Assembly (NCBI GenBank): GCA_000708835.1
Contig: DF237535.1
Coordinates: forward strand, 1-29,944
DNA length: 29,944 bases
Direction: 5' to 3'
Source of the DNA: Klebsormidium nitens
Lineage: Eukaryota > Streptophyta > Klebsormidiophyceae > Klebsormidiales > Klebsormidiaceae
Below are positions 12,640 to 21,975 of the stretch, one piece after another. A program made the translations under genes and the position numbers. Each line of letters opens with the position of its first letter. The stretch's first letter is position 1. The notes beneath the pieces are model-generated. The model was not told the origin of the DNA. It did not search any database and saw nothing but the letters and a program-made list of their open reading frames with translations.

Positions 12640-13690
12640 TGCAGGTTATGAGTAATATGCAGGATAGATTTGCCGTCGGGATTGCGCACGCCACACGGTG
12701 ACAGTCTTGTTCTGAAAGATCTCTGCGTAGTTCTAAGTTCTCAATCTTGCGAGGTACTTCAACGGGGGGCCGCTTGCCGTAGGATTCGAAGCTCGACAGC
12801 CGTTTCGAGGTGCCACCCACTGTTGAACAGATGTTCCCCAGCTTTGGACGGCTTGTTATAAAGGAACGAAATACAAGATTTTTAGGCTGCACGCTGAGAA
12901 CCTTAGAAGCATGTGTCTTCACATCGTACTTGTGCTCTTTATTCCTTGTCGGCTTTGATCGAGGAGCTCCTTGCAAAGGCTGAGAGTTAAAGCACCGTCG
13001 CTCAGTCCTTGTCACGCTCGGTGCCTGAGCCATCCATCTGGGCGACATGACGAGTGGTCGACGTCCATTGCAGCGGGCCATGCACACGCGTCGGCGCTTA
13101 CCAGCTTCCTTGAAACTTGAATGTGTAACGCCGCGCTTCTGAAGCGCTCAGGAACGGCCTTGATATATCGTGCTTGTTGTTTTACCTTGAAAGCTCGTCG
13201 CTTGATTTCATGTAAGAACTAACAGCACGGCTTTACCCCGAGCTCGAGGGTTCATTTATGTCGAAGCGCAAGATGTAGGGCCTGCTACGTGCGAGGCTGA
13301 CTCTGTCCGTGTCCCACCTCTTCATCCCCTTTATGCATGGGTTGTGAGGATCGAGAGCCCGTATGGGCTGCTCCGAAAAGTGCGTAGCTCACAGCGGCTG
13401 TTAAATCTGAAGCCTTTACGTTTGTGGGCGCGAGTAGCGGCGGCAGCAAGTAGCAAATTGGGTGTGAGCGCTTTCGGTGTCGAGCTACCCGGATCCATGA
13501 TCAAAGCTTTTGCTCGCTTCGTGGTGGGCATTGGCGGCGGTCCCGCAACCTGCTGCAGACGCGAATATTGCTCTTTGAAGGCAATAACATTGTTCCCCCT
13601 AGCTTCACATAGCTTGCAGGTCCTTTTTGAACCGACATGGATAAAGTACTTCAGTTATGCTGAAGGCTTGTGTCGAGTACGGCTGGCGCA
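12640..13690 (+). repeat. left-arm repeat, copy B (5' truncated)
   Basis: This copy lies directly upstream of copy C, in the same orientation, and begins partway through the unit, near the TTGCCGTCGGGATTGCGCA block. It shares GGGGGGCCGCTTGCCGTAG near 12,765, CCCCAGCTTTGGACGGCTTG near 12,837, GAGCCTGAGCCATCCATCT near 13,022 and GGTCCCGCAACCTGC near 13,538 with copy C. B and C resemble each other more than either resembles A, which suggests a later tandem duplication. Confidence 0.7.
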
Positions 13691-15530
13691 ATGCAAAAGT
13701 AGCCGCATGTGGGCTTGGGTATAAGTTGGACTTTTCCGACATTCGCTGAGTTCGCAGCCCCAGCTCGAGGCTAAAACAAGCGCGCCGTCTCTAGCAAACG
13801 TCTGTAAGTGCGCTATTGCGAACCTTTTCTTTGTGCCGCTGTCTTTCTTCTCGTGCTGTCTTCAGAAAACAAAAGCAAATTCTGATCAGGTGAGATGTGC
13901 AATTGCGGCTACCTTGAGGCTGCCTAAGTTTCAGGAGAGAAGGCCCAGACGGTTCCCCGTTGGGCTAAACCGCTCATTCATGAAGGGGGACGCAAATTAA
14001 TCAGAGTGAAAATATGCCGGATGCCTTTAGACTCTGAAAGTCCTGCGTTTGTATTCCAACTATTATTTTTCCACTGAGTTTCGGAAGCGGACTAGAATGG
14101 GTCCCCTCGACTCCGCTGCGGCTTCCATTGGAGCCGCAAAGCCTTTCGTACGCACGAGCAGACTCGCCGTCGGGACTGCGCACACCTGCACACGGTGACG
14201 GTCTCGTTCGGAGGATCATTTGCTTGAAGCTTCTCAAATTGAAAAGGTACTACAACGGGGGGCCGCTTGCCGTAGAGATTTGCACGCTCAACAGCAGTAT
14301 CAAAGTGCCACTCATTTTGGAACAGACGTTCCCCAGCTTTGGACGGCTTGTGTGAAGGAACTTGGAACAAATATCAAGCTGCACGCTGAGATGCTCAGAA
14401 GCATGTGCCTTCAAATCGTAATTTAGCCCTTCATAAGTTGTCGGCTGTGCTTAAATAGCTCCTTGCAAAGACTGAGAGTCAAAGCACCGTCTCTCAGTTC
14501 TTGTCAAGTTTTTTGCTCGGAGCCTGAGCCATCCATCTGCGCGACATGACGTGTGACTTGACGTGCATTGCAGCGGGCCACACGCGTCGACGCTTAGCAG
14601 CTTTTCTGAGATTCACATGTGTAACGTCGCGCTTCTGATCACAGCTCGGGAACGGCCTTGGAAGATTCTGTGCTTGTTGTTCCGGCCTTGAAGGTTCGTT
14701 GCTTACGTTCAAAAGGATCTAACTGCACGTCCTGAGCTCGAAGGTTCAATTGTGTCGATGCGCAAGATCCAGAGCCTGCCTCGTGCGAGCTGACTCTGTC
14801 CGCGTCTTCCAATTGGTCCTCATTATGCACGGGTTCTGAAGATCTGGACCCGTGGCCTGCTCCAGAAGGGCGTAGCTCAGTCCGAAGCGGCTATTCGATC
14901 TGAAGCCCCTCACGTGCTTACGTTTGTAGGCGCGAATAGTGGTGGCACCAAGTAGCAAACTGGGTTTGAGCGCTTGTGATGTCGAGCTATCGAGATCCAT
15001 GCTCAAAGCAATACTTTTTCAAGGCGGGCATTGGCGGCGGTCCCGCAATCTGCAGAACGCAAAGGTTGCTCTTTGAGCGCCGTGATGTGCTCGCTTTGGT
15101 TTCAAGTAGCCAGGTCTCTTTAATCCAAAGCGCCCCGGTGAAAGGACGGTCTGCTCTGCTGAAGGCTTGTGATTCCGGTTGGCTCCTGATTACACTGTGC
15201 TTGCACTGGTTTCATCTGACTGATGGACCTCTTCAAGCGTTGTCTAGTACCGTTTTGTGCGAAATTTTCTGCCCCAAAAGTGAGTCCTACCGTGGATCGC
15301 CCTCAGTCTGTATCCGAGACGTCCTCTGCAATTCGTTACTGGGCGGCCTCGTCACGAAACAGCCCAATCGCGTTTCAGGCCCTTCTGCAATCAAAGACGT
15401 ACTGAGATTGCCCTTTTCGAGCAGCCAAGCCTTGCAAAGTACAATTTCTGCCAATTTGGCCTTGGACGTAGTATGGTCTTAATCATGTCTGGCAAAGAAT
15501 GTGGTACTACTTGTGGCCTTGCATGATTGA
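13690..15530 (+). repeat. left-arm repeat, copy C
   Basis: This is the most complete copy together with A. It starts near a GGCTGGCG block at the end of copy B and runs through the CTTGCGT/GCCATCCATCT core, the GCGTAGCTCA hairpin block near 14,870 and GGTCCCGCAATCTGC near 15,038. It then continues into the segment with GTCCTCTGCAATTC and CTCGTCACGAAACAGC (15,320-15,365) that follows copy A at 8,733-8,800. The 168-codon frame at 14,976-15,482 has no counterpart of the same phase and length in copies A or B, so I do not call it a gene. Confidence 0.7.
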
Positions 15531-18363
15531 CTCGCCAATGAATGTTGCAATGACGACAGCTGATACTAACTATACTAGCTTGGTTCGGCGAATAGCCCCA
15601 TCCCGGCCTAGATTGCGCTCGTGCCTCTAGCTTATATCGTATGTGCTAGCTCTGGTACCTATAGTGAGGGCCTACACTCTGCCGGCAACATTGGGAACAT
15701 GTATTTCGAACATGTGTCCGACTTTCGTACACCGCCGTTGCCGCCATCAGCCCCCACCGTCCAGAATCTCTGGCTTGTTGGGTCCCTTATCAATCGGTGC
15801 TGGCTTTCCTGGTTTTTTACTTCTCAGACGGTTTCGCTGCAAAGTACGTCTGTGTGCCAACTCTTCATGATCGAGTGAGCCAGAAACAATGTTGCGCAAG
15901 CGGGTCGCGCATCGACCACCGCAAGGGCTGCCAAATGGGTTGCAAGCTTTCGCAGTCCGTTCTTCCATTGGCTTCGTAACGGCTGGGGGCTTCTAGAATC
16001 TATGCGTGGGGTCCCGACATGGAGTCCCACTGGCAGCTGATGACTTTCTTGAGATCGGAGCCCAAGCCTGAAGGTTTGATCGTGGTGCCCAAACAACAAG
16101 ATTGACAAACAAATTCGTGATGTGTAGCGAAGTGTTTCGAGGATCTTTGGAAGGCTTCGCTCCTGCATGTGGTGCTGGAGAACGGCTATGAGCGACAGGA
16201 TCAGGCTGGGCTGCTTTTGGTAAAGGTCAAAAGCCCATGGGCTGATAGCGAGACCGGATCGTAGACTCCTGCCATCAGTGGAATGTATTGTAGGAATTGA
16301 TTTCGACACACGTTGTTTTGGAGCACGTACTGTTTGTCTTCACGCTTGCATGCGAATTTTGCGCGTTTCTTAATTTGCGGGGCCGCTTACACTCGTGGGC
16401 GTGGCTCAATTTTTATCACCTGACTGCACGGAGTTGAGGTTCCTGCATTACTTGACGTGGCAAAATAGCTTGTCGTCAACCTCACCAACTCGCGGGGATC
16501 ACAGCAGAGACAGCTCCAGATTATCGACTATCGCACCTTTGCTTGGTTGCTTGAGCACGGCTCGGGAGGCCTCCTTTCCTTGACGTCTCGGGTATGAGCA
16601 TTGATAGTTAAGAGGCTTTCCTTAACGTCTCGGCTATAAGCATTGATAGTTGAGAGGCCAATCTTTCAAACGACGGTGCCGTCCAGCATCTGTGAATTTA
16701 ACTGAACTGTTCATTCGTTTACGAAGCCAATTGTCAATCCCGCTCCTAAGTTGGACCTTTAAAGCGAAGCGAGATTCAAGGCCCTCATTTTCAAGGTTCA
16801 AATACTCCTCACATGCACATCACGTGTGCCTTCGATTTTTTTCGTTGGATGGCCCGCTGGGATGCTTTTCGATCCGCGCCGTCGGATGTGTTCCAAGACC
16901 TTTATCCTCGTAGGTCGTTTAGAAAGTGAAACTCACACATGCAACTTTAGAATGATTAAGTCAGTCCCGGCTTCTAAATAGTCAACTCGAACCTCTGTGC
17001 CTGGACAAAAGATTGGAGAAAGGCGGACTCTGCAGATCTCTTTGCCGATGGCGGTAGGCAATCTCTTTCAGTCGTATGACTCCGATACGATAAAGAAGCT
17101 GGAGACCAGATGGCAACTGAGTTTCATTCCGTCAATGCTTCAGACAAGTGCTCGACATAGTCAAGAAGCACAGCAGATCTGAGCTGAGTGCCTCACCAAA
17201 ACATTTTGCGCGGGCATGGGTTTCTCACTTTGTTGCATAGATGTTCCCACTGAGTGCCGTCCAGTGAAGCTGTGCTCCAGTAAACAAAGACATCGTGTGC
17301 TACACTGGTGCACTTGGGGGCAGTCCTGGTGCACTCTAAGTTAAGCGGCTATGATGGGAGAACTTTCAATTTCGGCCGTATTCGGTCACTCCGGGCTTTA
17401 GGAGGACTCGCGGAGCCGCATTCCACGCGCATCCCTCTGGCAACAGCTGACTTAATACATCGTTGGTACCGGAGTGGGAATCCTCAAGCACAATTATTAT
17501 ACAATAGGCCTCAAGGGAAGCTTCCCTTAAGAGCCCAAGCTCGAGCGTAGAGGGTAAAAATCAGGATACACCGTAACTTGCTGGAGTGACTCGAGAATTG
17601 GAGTGAGTTGCGCTAACTTTCTGAAGCTGTCACCTTGGTACAAACCGCTTTCGATTTGCATGTTGTTGGCGGCAGTAAGAAGGGGGCACGCTACCAGTGG
17701 GTGGTCGTGTTTTGTCAAAGCACAAGAGTTCAGGCACGTGTGGAAGCAGAAAGGCCGTTATTTCATCATCAATCGGGTGCGACGCCGATTATGAAGTGTT
17801 TGCATTGTTCACCAGTGACGGGAGCATGGTTGTCCGCGCAGGGTCTTGCGTTTTATCCACGCTTAAGGACTGTGCGACCGGGCGTGCTTCTAATATTGAT
17901 TTTCCTGAATTGCCATGCGCTGCGATGTCCAAGCGACGGTCCCTTTTTGCTATCAAAATGTTTGGATATCTGCGGGCGTGAGCTTTTTCCACCGGACTTT
18001 ACTGCGTTTGAAGCTGTGTCCATGATGACTTGACGTGGCGAGATGCAATTTCGTCAAGAACTGCTTCATTGGAAAGCATCAGTAAGGCAGAGGCGGCTAG
18101 CTCACCAATTATCGAGATTTAGCAAGGCTTGCTTTGGTCGATCAAGTACAATTGGGAGGTGTCGACTTTTTTGTCTCGATCGGCTTTGAGCATCGAGAGT
18201 TGTGAGGCGAGTTCCGCAGTCCAACTTGAAGGTCGCGGCGAGCTACAGATGCAGCTTGCCAGGTCGAGTACGCGCTTGGCCTTAAAGTTTTAAGTGTGAA
18301 CCTGTGTGCCTCGACTAGAGATGGGAGTCCGTCGCCTGGAAGCGCCCAGCTGGCGGCCACTAA
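15531..18363. other. gene-free stretch up to the viral block
   Basis: No convincing gene. Frames of 132-161 codons at 15,824-16,309 and 17,635-18,033 overlap others on both strands and show no recognisable domain. Notable sites are a 42-bp tandem repeat at 16,574-16,657 and a short segment at 17,985-18,040 (ATGATGACTTGACGTGGCG) that matches 3,296-3,340. This segment would be the host flank immediately left of the viral fragment. Confidence 0.5.
16574..16657 (+). repeat. tandem repeat, 2 x 42 bp
   Basis: Units 16,574-16,615 and 16,616-16,657 have the same length and differ at only a few positions. Both begin CTTTCCTT, contain ACGTCTCGG and end in GCATTGATAGTT followed by A or G and AGAGG. There are exactly two units with no third copy on either side. 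Confidence 0.85.
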
Positions 18364-18495
18364 TCAATTAATTACGAGAGTGGGCTCATCTTTGAACTTG
18401 CTCTCGACCACCGCCATCTCCGCAACCCGGTCGAAGGTCTTGATCAGGTAGCCCAGGCGCTTCGTCTGGTTGAGGATGCAGCTGAACACTCGGAT

Positions 18496-19299
18496 CTGTA
18501 AAAAGGGGATCAGACCGCGTAAAAGTTCGAGAGTGCCTTCTTGTAAGGCGACTCTTTGTGTGTCTTTCGCTTGACCTGCCGTTTCGCTGGTTCCAGCTTG
18601 ATGGTCTTACGCGAGATAGTAGGCTTCGGTATATATGGCATGTAATGCTTCGCCCCTGGGTCGAAATATAGATGGAATGCGTTCACTCGGCCCCTTGTGT
18701 TCGCGGTGTCGAACTCGCTCTCGCCCCCCGACTTTATGTGCACCACGATCTTAGCTTTGAGGAGCGCACTCAGAGCTATTAGTTCCGTGTTGCCTGCATA
18801 TGTGGTGGTCCTACTCATGACTCGCTTATAAGAGGGCCCGTCCTTGATGTTCGCCTCTCCGTCTACGTTGTTGCTCGCGTATTCGTTGAGAATGAGCTCG
18901 CCGCCGGTCAGGTTGCCTCTTATCCCCCCTAGAGGAGTTCTCATATGTCCGATGACGTAATCTACGGCAGCCTGTCTGAGCTTCTTGGAATTCCGGATGA
19001 TATACGTTCTGCTGAGCGTCGTCACGTCTACGCCCTTTGCCGCTAGAGATGCCAGGAGTATGCTGTGAAAGAGACAACTGCCGTCCCCAGGCACGTGCAT
19101 CAGTTTGAAAGTGGGTGGAACTTTGGAGCTGGACTTCCGCACGGGACCCCCTCTCTGATGCGACGCGCACCTATCTGAAGATGGAATCTTTACGCAGGCT
19201 GCACGCCTCTTGCAGTGTGCATCTTTGCGAGTCTTGCCCGTGCAACGTTCGCACGCCATGCTTCCTGTATTAAGCTCATGGAAATTTTCGGGCACTCGC
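18496..19299 (-). other. 804-nt GC-AG intron of polB containing the OTU gene
   Basis: The polymerase frame runs to CAG at 19,300 and resumes in phase 0 at 18,495. The intervening segment begins GCGAGT, which fits the GC-AG class of spliceosomal donor, and ends with a pyrimidine-rich stretch and TTTTTACAG. Read through without splicing, the polymerase would gain six residues and stop. The intron is almost entirely filled by the OTU gene, whose stop codon is 14 bases before the acceptor. The exon junction has neither the U before the 5' site typical of group I introns nor the GUGYG start of group II introns. The frame and motif continuity are seen directly; splicing is inferred. Confidence 0.65.
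18510..19259 (-). CDS. OTU-family cysteine protease (deubiquitinase) with Cys-rich N-terminus
   Basis: A 249-residue protein. The ATG at 19,259 is the first in frame, and the open frame upstream contains only a GTG. Residues 3-34 form a small Cys/His cluster (C3, C6, C16, C22, C31, H34) with the pattern CxGKTRKxxxCKRR...CxxH, common at the ends of giant-virus proteins. Residues 51-212 are an OTU domain: the catalytic loop PGDGSCLFHSI carries D59 and C62, the GNTELIALSAL helix lies at 156-166, and the strand with AKHYMPY supplies H205. Residues 217-240 are Lys/Arg-rich, suggesting nuclear or DNA-associated location. OTU enzymes cleave ubiquitin from proteins, and viral ones often counter host defence or act during assembly. 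The gene lies wholly inside a polB intron on the same strand, so its expression would need its own promoter or the unspliced transcript. I see no clear TATA box in the short space before it. Confidence 0.85.
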   Translation of the reverse strand: MACERCTGKTRKDAHCKRRAACVKIPSSDRCASHQRGGPVRKSSSKVPPTFKLMHVPGDGSCLFHSILLASLAAKGVDVTTLSRTYIIRNSKKLRQAAVDYVIGHMRTPLGGIRGNLTGGELILNEYASNNVDGEANIKDGPSYKRVMSRTTTYAGNTELIALSALLKAKIVVHIKSGGESEFDTANTRGRVNAFHLYFDPGAKHYMPYIPKPTISRKTIKLEPAKRQVKRKTHKESPYKKALSNFYAV

Positions 19300-20375
19300 C
19301 TGTTGGCCTCTGTGAAGCAGATAGTCGATGGGTACGAAGGTGGCCTTGGACATCTCGATCTGGTCGAAAAGGAGGTTGAGCTTGTCCGACAGGCGGAGCG
19401 GCAGCGCCGTGTCCTGGACGCAGTACCTCGCGATCTCTGCGATTCCTTCCGGCGTCCCCTGCTCGAACAGTTCGAAGAGCCGGCGGATGGGCATGTCGTT
19501 CTTGTGCTCGTTCAGGGTGACGGAGGCCACGTTTTCCAGGCTGTAACTGTCTAGCTTGTGCGACCGCTTCACGGCCTGCATGAGATCCAGGTCCAGGATC
19601 CCCTGCATGCTGACGAGGAGGAACTTGTTGAAGCCGAACGCTGCGGACTCCAGCTGTTTCTCGCTCAGCGTGCTGGGGACTCCTTTCAACCTGCCGACGT
19701 TAACAGGGACGCCGGCCCGCCGCGCAGACTTGTACAGAAAGTTCCAATCAAAGCCGTAGCCGTTCCAAGAGTAGATGACGTCCGGAGACTCATTCATCAG
19801 GAGGCGCTGCCAGGCCATGATGACCTCTCCTTCGGAGTCGTAATTCTCCACCACGACCCCTTCGATCGGAGCGCAGTCTTTGAGCGTGATCACGTGCCTC
19901 AGGTAGGGTTCTTTCTGGCCGTACACCTTGAAGGTGCTGCCGATGGTGATGGTCCGAGCTCCTTCGAAGGAACCCTCCGGAAATGAGCCGTCTGTGGTGT
20001 AGGCCTCTATGTCGAAGCTGCACTCCACCAGAGGCGGGATCTCAGCCCCTTGTCCTGCCTCCGTACGCTTGGCTCGGATGGCCGTCTGAGGGATGAGGAA
20101 CTCCAGGTCGCACGTGGACACCTGTCGAGCCTTGTCGACAGGTTTGCGTCCTCCGAGGTCGATGGTGTGCCAGCCGCATGGCAACGAGCCCGTCTCGTGA
20201 AAGAATTGGATGACTGGGGGCACGTTCGCTTCGTAGAGCGCGAATCGATGGGGGTCTCTCTTCAGCACCCACACGTTCAGTGGCTTCTTCTGTAGAGCGT
20301 ACTGGCACTGCTTCAGCGCCTTGTCCGAGGTGACTTGGAGCTTGTAGAAGAGGAAATCCTTGTCTCCATGGTAGC

Positions 20376-20495
20376 CTGCACGAAAAACGCACTCCTTTCA
20401 GTAATGCAAAGAGCAGGAGGGTATCTTTGATGACAACCAGGTATCGGCACCAGCACGCTAGCTTTGCCACTTTGCTCATGCGACTTCAGGCCTAG
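20376..20495 (-). other. 120-nt intron-like interruption in polB, non-standard donor
   Basis: The polymerase frame before and after this segment is the same, but the segment contains three in-frame stops, including TGA at about 20,478 and TAG soon after. The 3' end is typical of a spliceosomal acceptor: a TACTGAA branch-point-like site, then TTTTTCGTGCAG. By family pattern the best 5' cut falls after 20,496, which would make the intron start CT rather than GT or GC. Other donors (GT at 20,485, GC at 20,496) give the wrong phase or lose conserved residues. The chlorella virus PBCV-1 polymerase gene is known to carry a small spliced intron of about 100 nt. A mutated donor in a pseudogene is a simple alternative. 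Confidence 0.55.
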
Positions 20496-20920
20496 CATAG
20501 AACTTCTTGCTTCGCAGAGAGGTGACTCTTGCGATTCCTCCGTACGCCCGCCCGTTGATCGACAGGTAGATTCTTTCTGCAGTGGCGGTGGACTCCGCAT
20601 GGCCCCATCCTTCGGGAGCCTCCAGGTACAGTGCAGGGGCGAACGGTATGCGCAGGCACACGCTCTTGCCCTCCGCCGTCCGCCCGTACATGTAGATGAA
20701 GCACTGCTTAGCCGTGTCCTCCGCGTATGCAGCCCCGCCGTAATCATCAGGATGTTCGTCGTCTCGTTTCTTGTAAGATTGGATGAGGTCTATACAAGCT
20801 TTGAAGCGCTCGTGGTTGGCTGCTGCTTTGGTAGGGTCCATGTCTTCGTCTCGAGCATCGGTGGTGAGCATGAAAACCTCCATGGTCGAAATGATGGGAA
20901 TCGACGGCTCCGATCTCCTG

Positions 20921-20928
20921 TTTATATA
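20921..20928 (-). promoter_or_regulatory. TATA box of polB
   Basis: On the minus strand the sequence reads TATATAAA, 38 bp upstream of the polB ATG at 20,883. This is the same arrangement as before the neighbouring genes. Confidence 0.65.
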
Positions 20929-20966
20929 CTGTGGTAAGATCGTCCGAAACTTTTGAACGCTTGAAG

Positions 20967-21090
20967 CTGCCCGTCTTAAATCGGACGGTAGCTAAACCTG
21001 CCCTCTGTCTTATTTCGGACGGGGGTCAGAAGTGCCCCTGTCGATTTTTCGGACAGGGATCCATGTGACCCTCGCGTAGTTTCGGACGGG
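20967..21090 (+). repeat. fourfold 31-34-bp degenerate repeat in a divergent promoter
   Basis: Four units start at 20,967, 20,998, 21,032 and 21,065. Each begins with a C-rich block (CTGCCC, CTGCCC, GTGCCC, GTGACC) and contains the core TTTCGGACGGG or a close variant, at 20,978-20,988, 21,013-21,023, 21,047-21,057 and 21,080-21,090. An inverted core (CGTCCGAAA) sits at 20,941-20,949. The array lies between the divergent polymerase and orphan genes, and the last core is 5 bp before a TATA box. It is a candidate set of binding sites for a transcription factor controlling both genes. Confidence 0.75.
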
Positions 21091-21095
21091 TGGTG

Positions 21096-21103
21096 TATAA
21101 ATA
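21096..21103 (+). promoter_or_regulatory. TATA box of the 265-aa gene
   Basis: TATAAATA lies 50 bp before the ATG at 21,146 and directly after the repeat array. An earlier ATG at 21,130 opens a different frame of 121 codons that lacks protein-like character, so initiation at 21,146 is the better choice. Confidence 0.7.
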
Positions 21104-21145
21104 GGATCACAGTCTCGGCACTTTCCTAAATGGAAGACTCCAAAG

Positions 21146-21943
21146 ATGGACCCCGACGCAGTAGCTTCTCTGCTAGACGTGCTGACTGCGCGCATCAGCG
21201 AACTCGAGGTTCAGACGAGGATTCTCTGCGAATTCCATACTCTCCAAGAGTGCCAGAAGCAGGGTTGCTTATTTCCTCAGCTCTTGGGGTCGAAAGCAAA
21301 GGCAGTCCGAAAGCACTATGCCGGGTCCACCAAGCAGCACGTCTTGGTGAGTTTCGATCATGGGGGCGTCGGGCTGGACCCCTGGGCGTTCGACCTCTAT
21401 GTCAGGTTCCTGAATGGCGAGTTTTTGGAAGTGACTACGATGGCGGTCAGGAATATGATATTGGCGTTGGAGGCCATGACTTCCGACGCTGGTGATAGGC
21501 CGCATTGGTACGATGTGCATAGCGGCGAGTTCAGCCCGCACACCTACGTGAGGAACGAGATAGTGTCCAGGATCGTGACGTTTCCGTTCCCTGAAGTGGT
21601 CGCTTTCGATGGTCTGCTGAGGAAATTCGTGCTCAGCTTCGATGAGGCGACTGACGTACGAGAGATTTGCTTCATGATTGAGCACATCCTGGAGTTTCTG
21701 GGCGAGCGCGTCGAAGAAGATGCTCTGGATATTTTCGAAATCGCTCCGGAGGTGGCGCGCGTGGCAAACATGCTTCTTGCGGGCGATTTCGTGAGAGGGG
21801 AGGAAGAGGACCAAATCTGGGACGAGGTGGCGTTCCAGATGCGGTTCAGAAGCTCCTCGAGCCGCCGTAGGCTGAGGGAAGAGATAGAGAGTGTGTTGAA
21901 AGCAGACTGCGGGGTAGCCTCGCATTCGGGCGGACCCGACTGA
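21146..21943 (+). CDS. orphan viral protein, 265 aa
   Basis: I do not recognise this protein. It is a full open frame with good protein character, placed between viral genes and behind a TATA box. Residues 1-35 are an amphipathic, Leu-rich helix (LLDVLTARISELEVQTRIL) that could form a coiled coil. Residues 36-48 hold three cysteines (ILCEF, QECQKQGC). The middle, about 65-175, alternates hydrophobic and charged residues as in a globular alpha/beta domain, with aromatic-rich pieces GLDPWAFDLYVRFL and HWYDVHSGEF. Residues 185-235 are acidic and helical, and a serine/arginine run (SSSSRRRLREE) lies near the C-terminus. There is no signal peptide or membrane segment. Sharing a promoter region with polB suggests a role at the same stage as DNA replication, but that is only inference. 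Confidence 0.75.
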   Translation: MDPDAVASLLDVLTARISELEVQTRILCEFHTLQECQKQGCLFPQLLGSKAKAVRKHYAGSTKQHVLVSFDHGGVGLDPWAFDLYVRFLNGEFLEVTTMAVRNMILALEAMTSDAGDRPHWYDVHSGEFSPHTYVRNEIVSRIVTFPFPEVVAFDGLLRKFVLSFDEATDVREICFMIEHILEFLGERVEEDALDIFEIAPEVARVANMLLAGDFVRGEEEDQIWDEVAFQMRFRSSSSRRRLREEIESVLKADCGVASHSGGPD

Positions 21944-21975
21944 AGAAGCTTCTTAGGGTAGTCGCCCAACAGGAA

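Larger units (their letters stand above)
18364..20883 (-). pseudogene. polB: viral family-B DNA polymerase, N-terminal and exonuclease part only
   Basis: Three segments in one reading frame sense make up this gene: 20,883-20,496 (129 residues), 20,375-19,300 (about 358 residues) and 18,495-18,364 (43 residues). The ATG at 20,883 has a TATA box 38 bp upstream. The first two segments form the N-terminal domain. The second also holds a complete 3'-5' exonuclease: Exo I FDIEAY (Asp codon at 20,013), Exo II NGYGFD (Asp at 19,749) and Exo III YCVQD (Asp at 19,413), all key acidic residues present. It ends in LLHRGQQ, the motif that precedes the palm in delta-type and viral polymerases, and the third segment starts IRVFS, the expected continuation. 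The frame then stops at 18,364. No SLYPS or YGDTDS motif exists in the window, so the polymerase could proofread but not synthesise DNA. It is best read as a truncated copy at the edge of the viral insertion, unless palm exons lie outside the window. Confidence 0.8.

Noticed and set aside
14855-14930. Possible tRNA gene starting GGGCGTAGCTCAGT
   Set aside because: The A-box-like start is there, but I see no B box, no anticodon stem and no closing acceptor stem.
14976-15482. 168-codon frame in repeat copy C
   Set aside because: It is not preserved in the other copies and has no recognisable domain or protein-like composition.
18496-19299. Intein or group I/II intron in polB
   Set aside because: RGQQ is not a known intein site of PolB, the insert is in a different frame with its own start and stop, and its ends lack group I or group II boundary features.
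19276-20479. Single-frame start of the exonuclease part at a GTG at 20,274 as a separate gene
   Set aside because: The coding pattern extends upstream to 20,375 without an ATG suited as a start, and the conserved N-terminal domain is split across this point, so it is an internal exon.
21269-21925. 218-codon minus-strand frame opposite the 265-aa gene
   Set aside because: It is the shadow of the real gene. It is rich in His, Pro and Arg, and only the plus-strand frame has a TATA box and a protein-like pattern.
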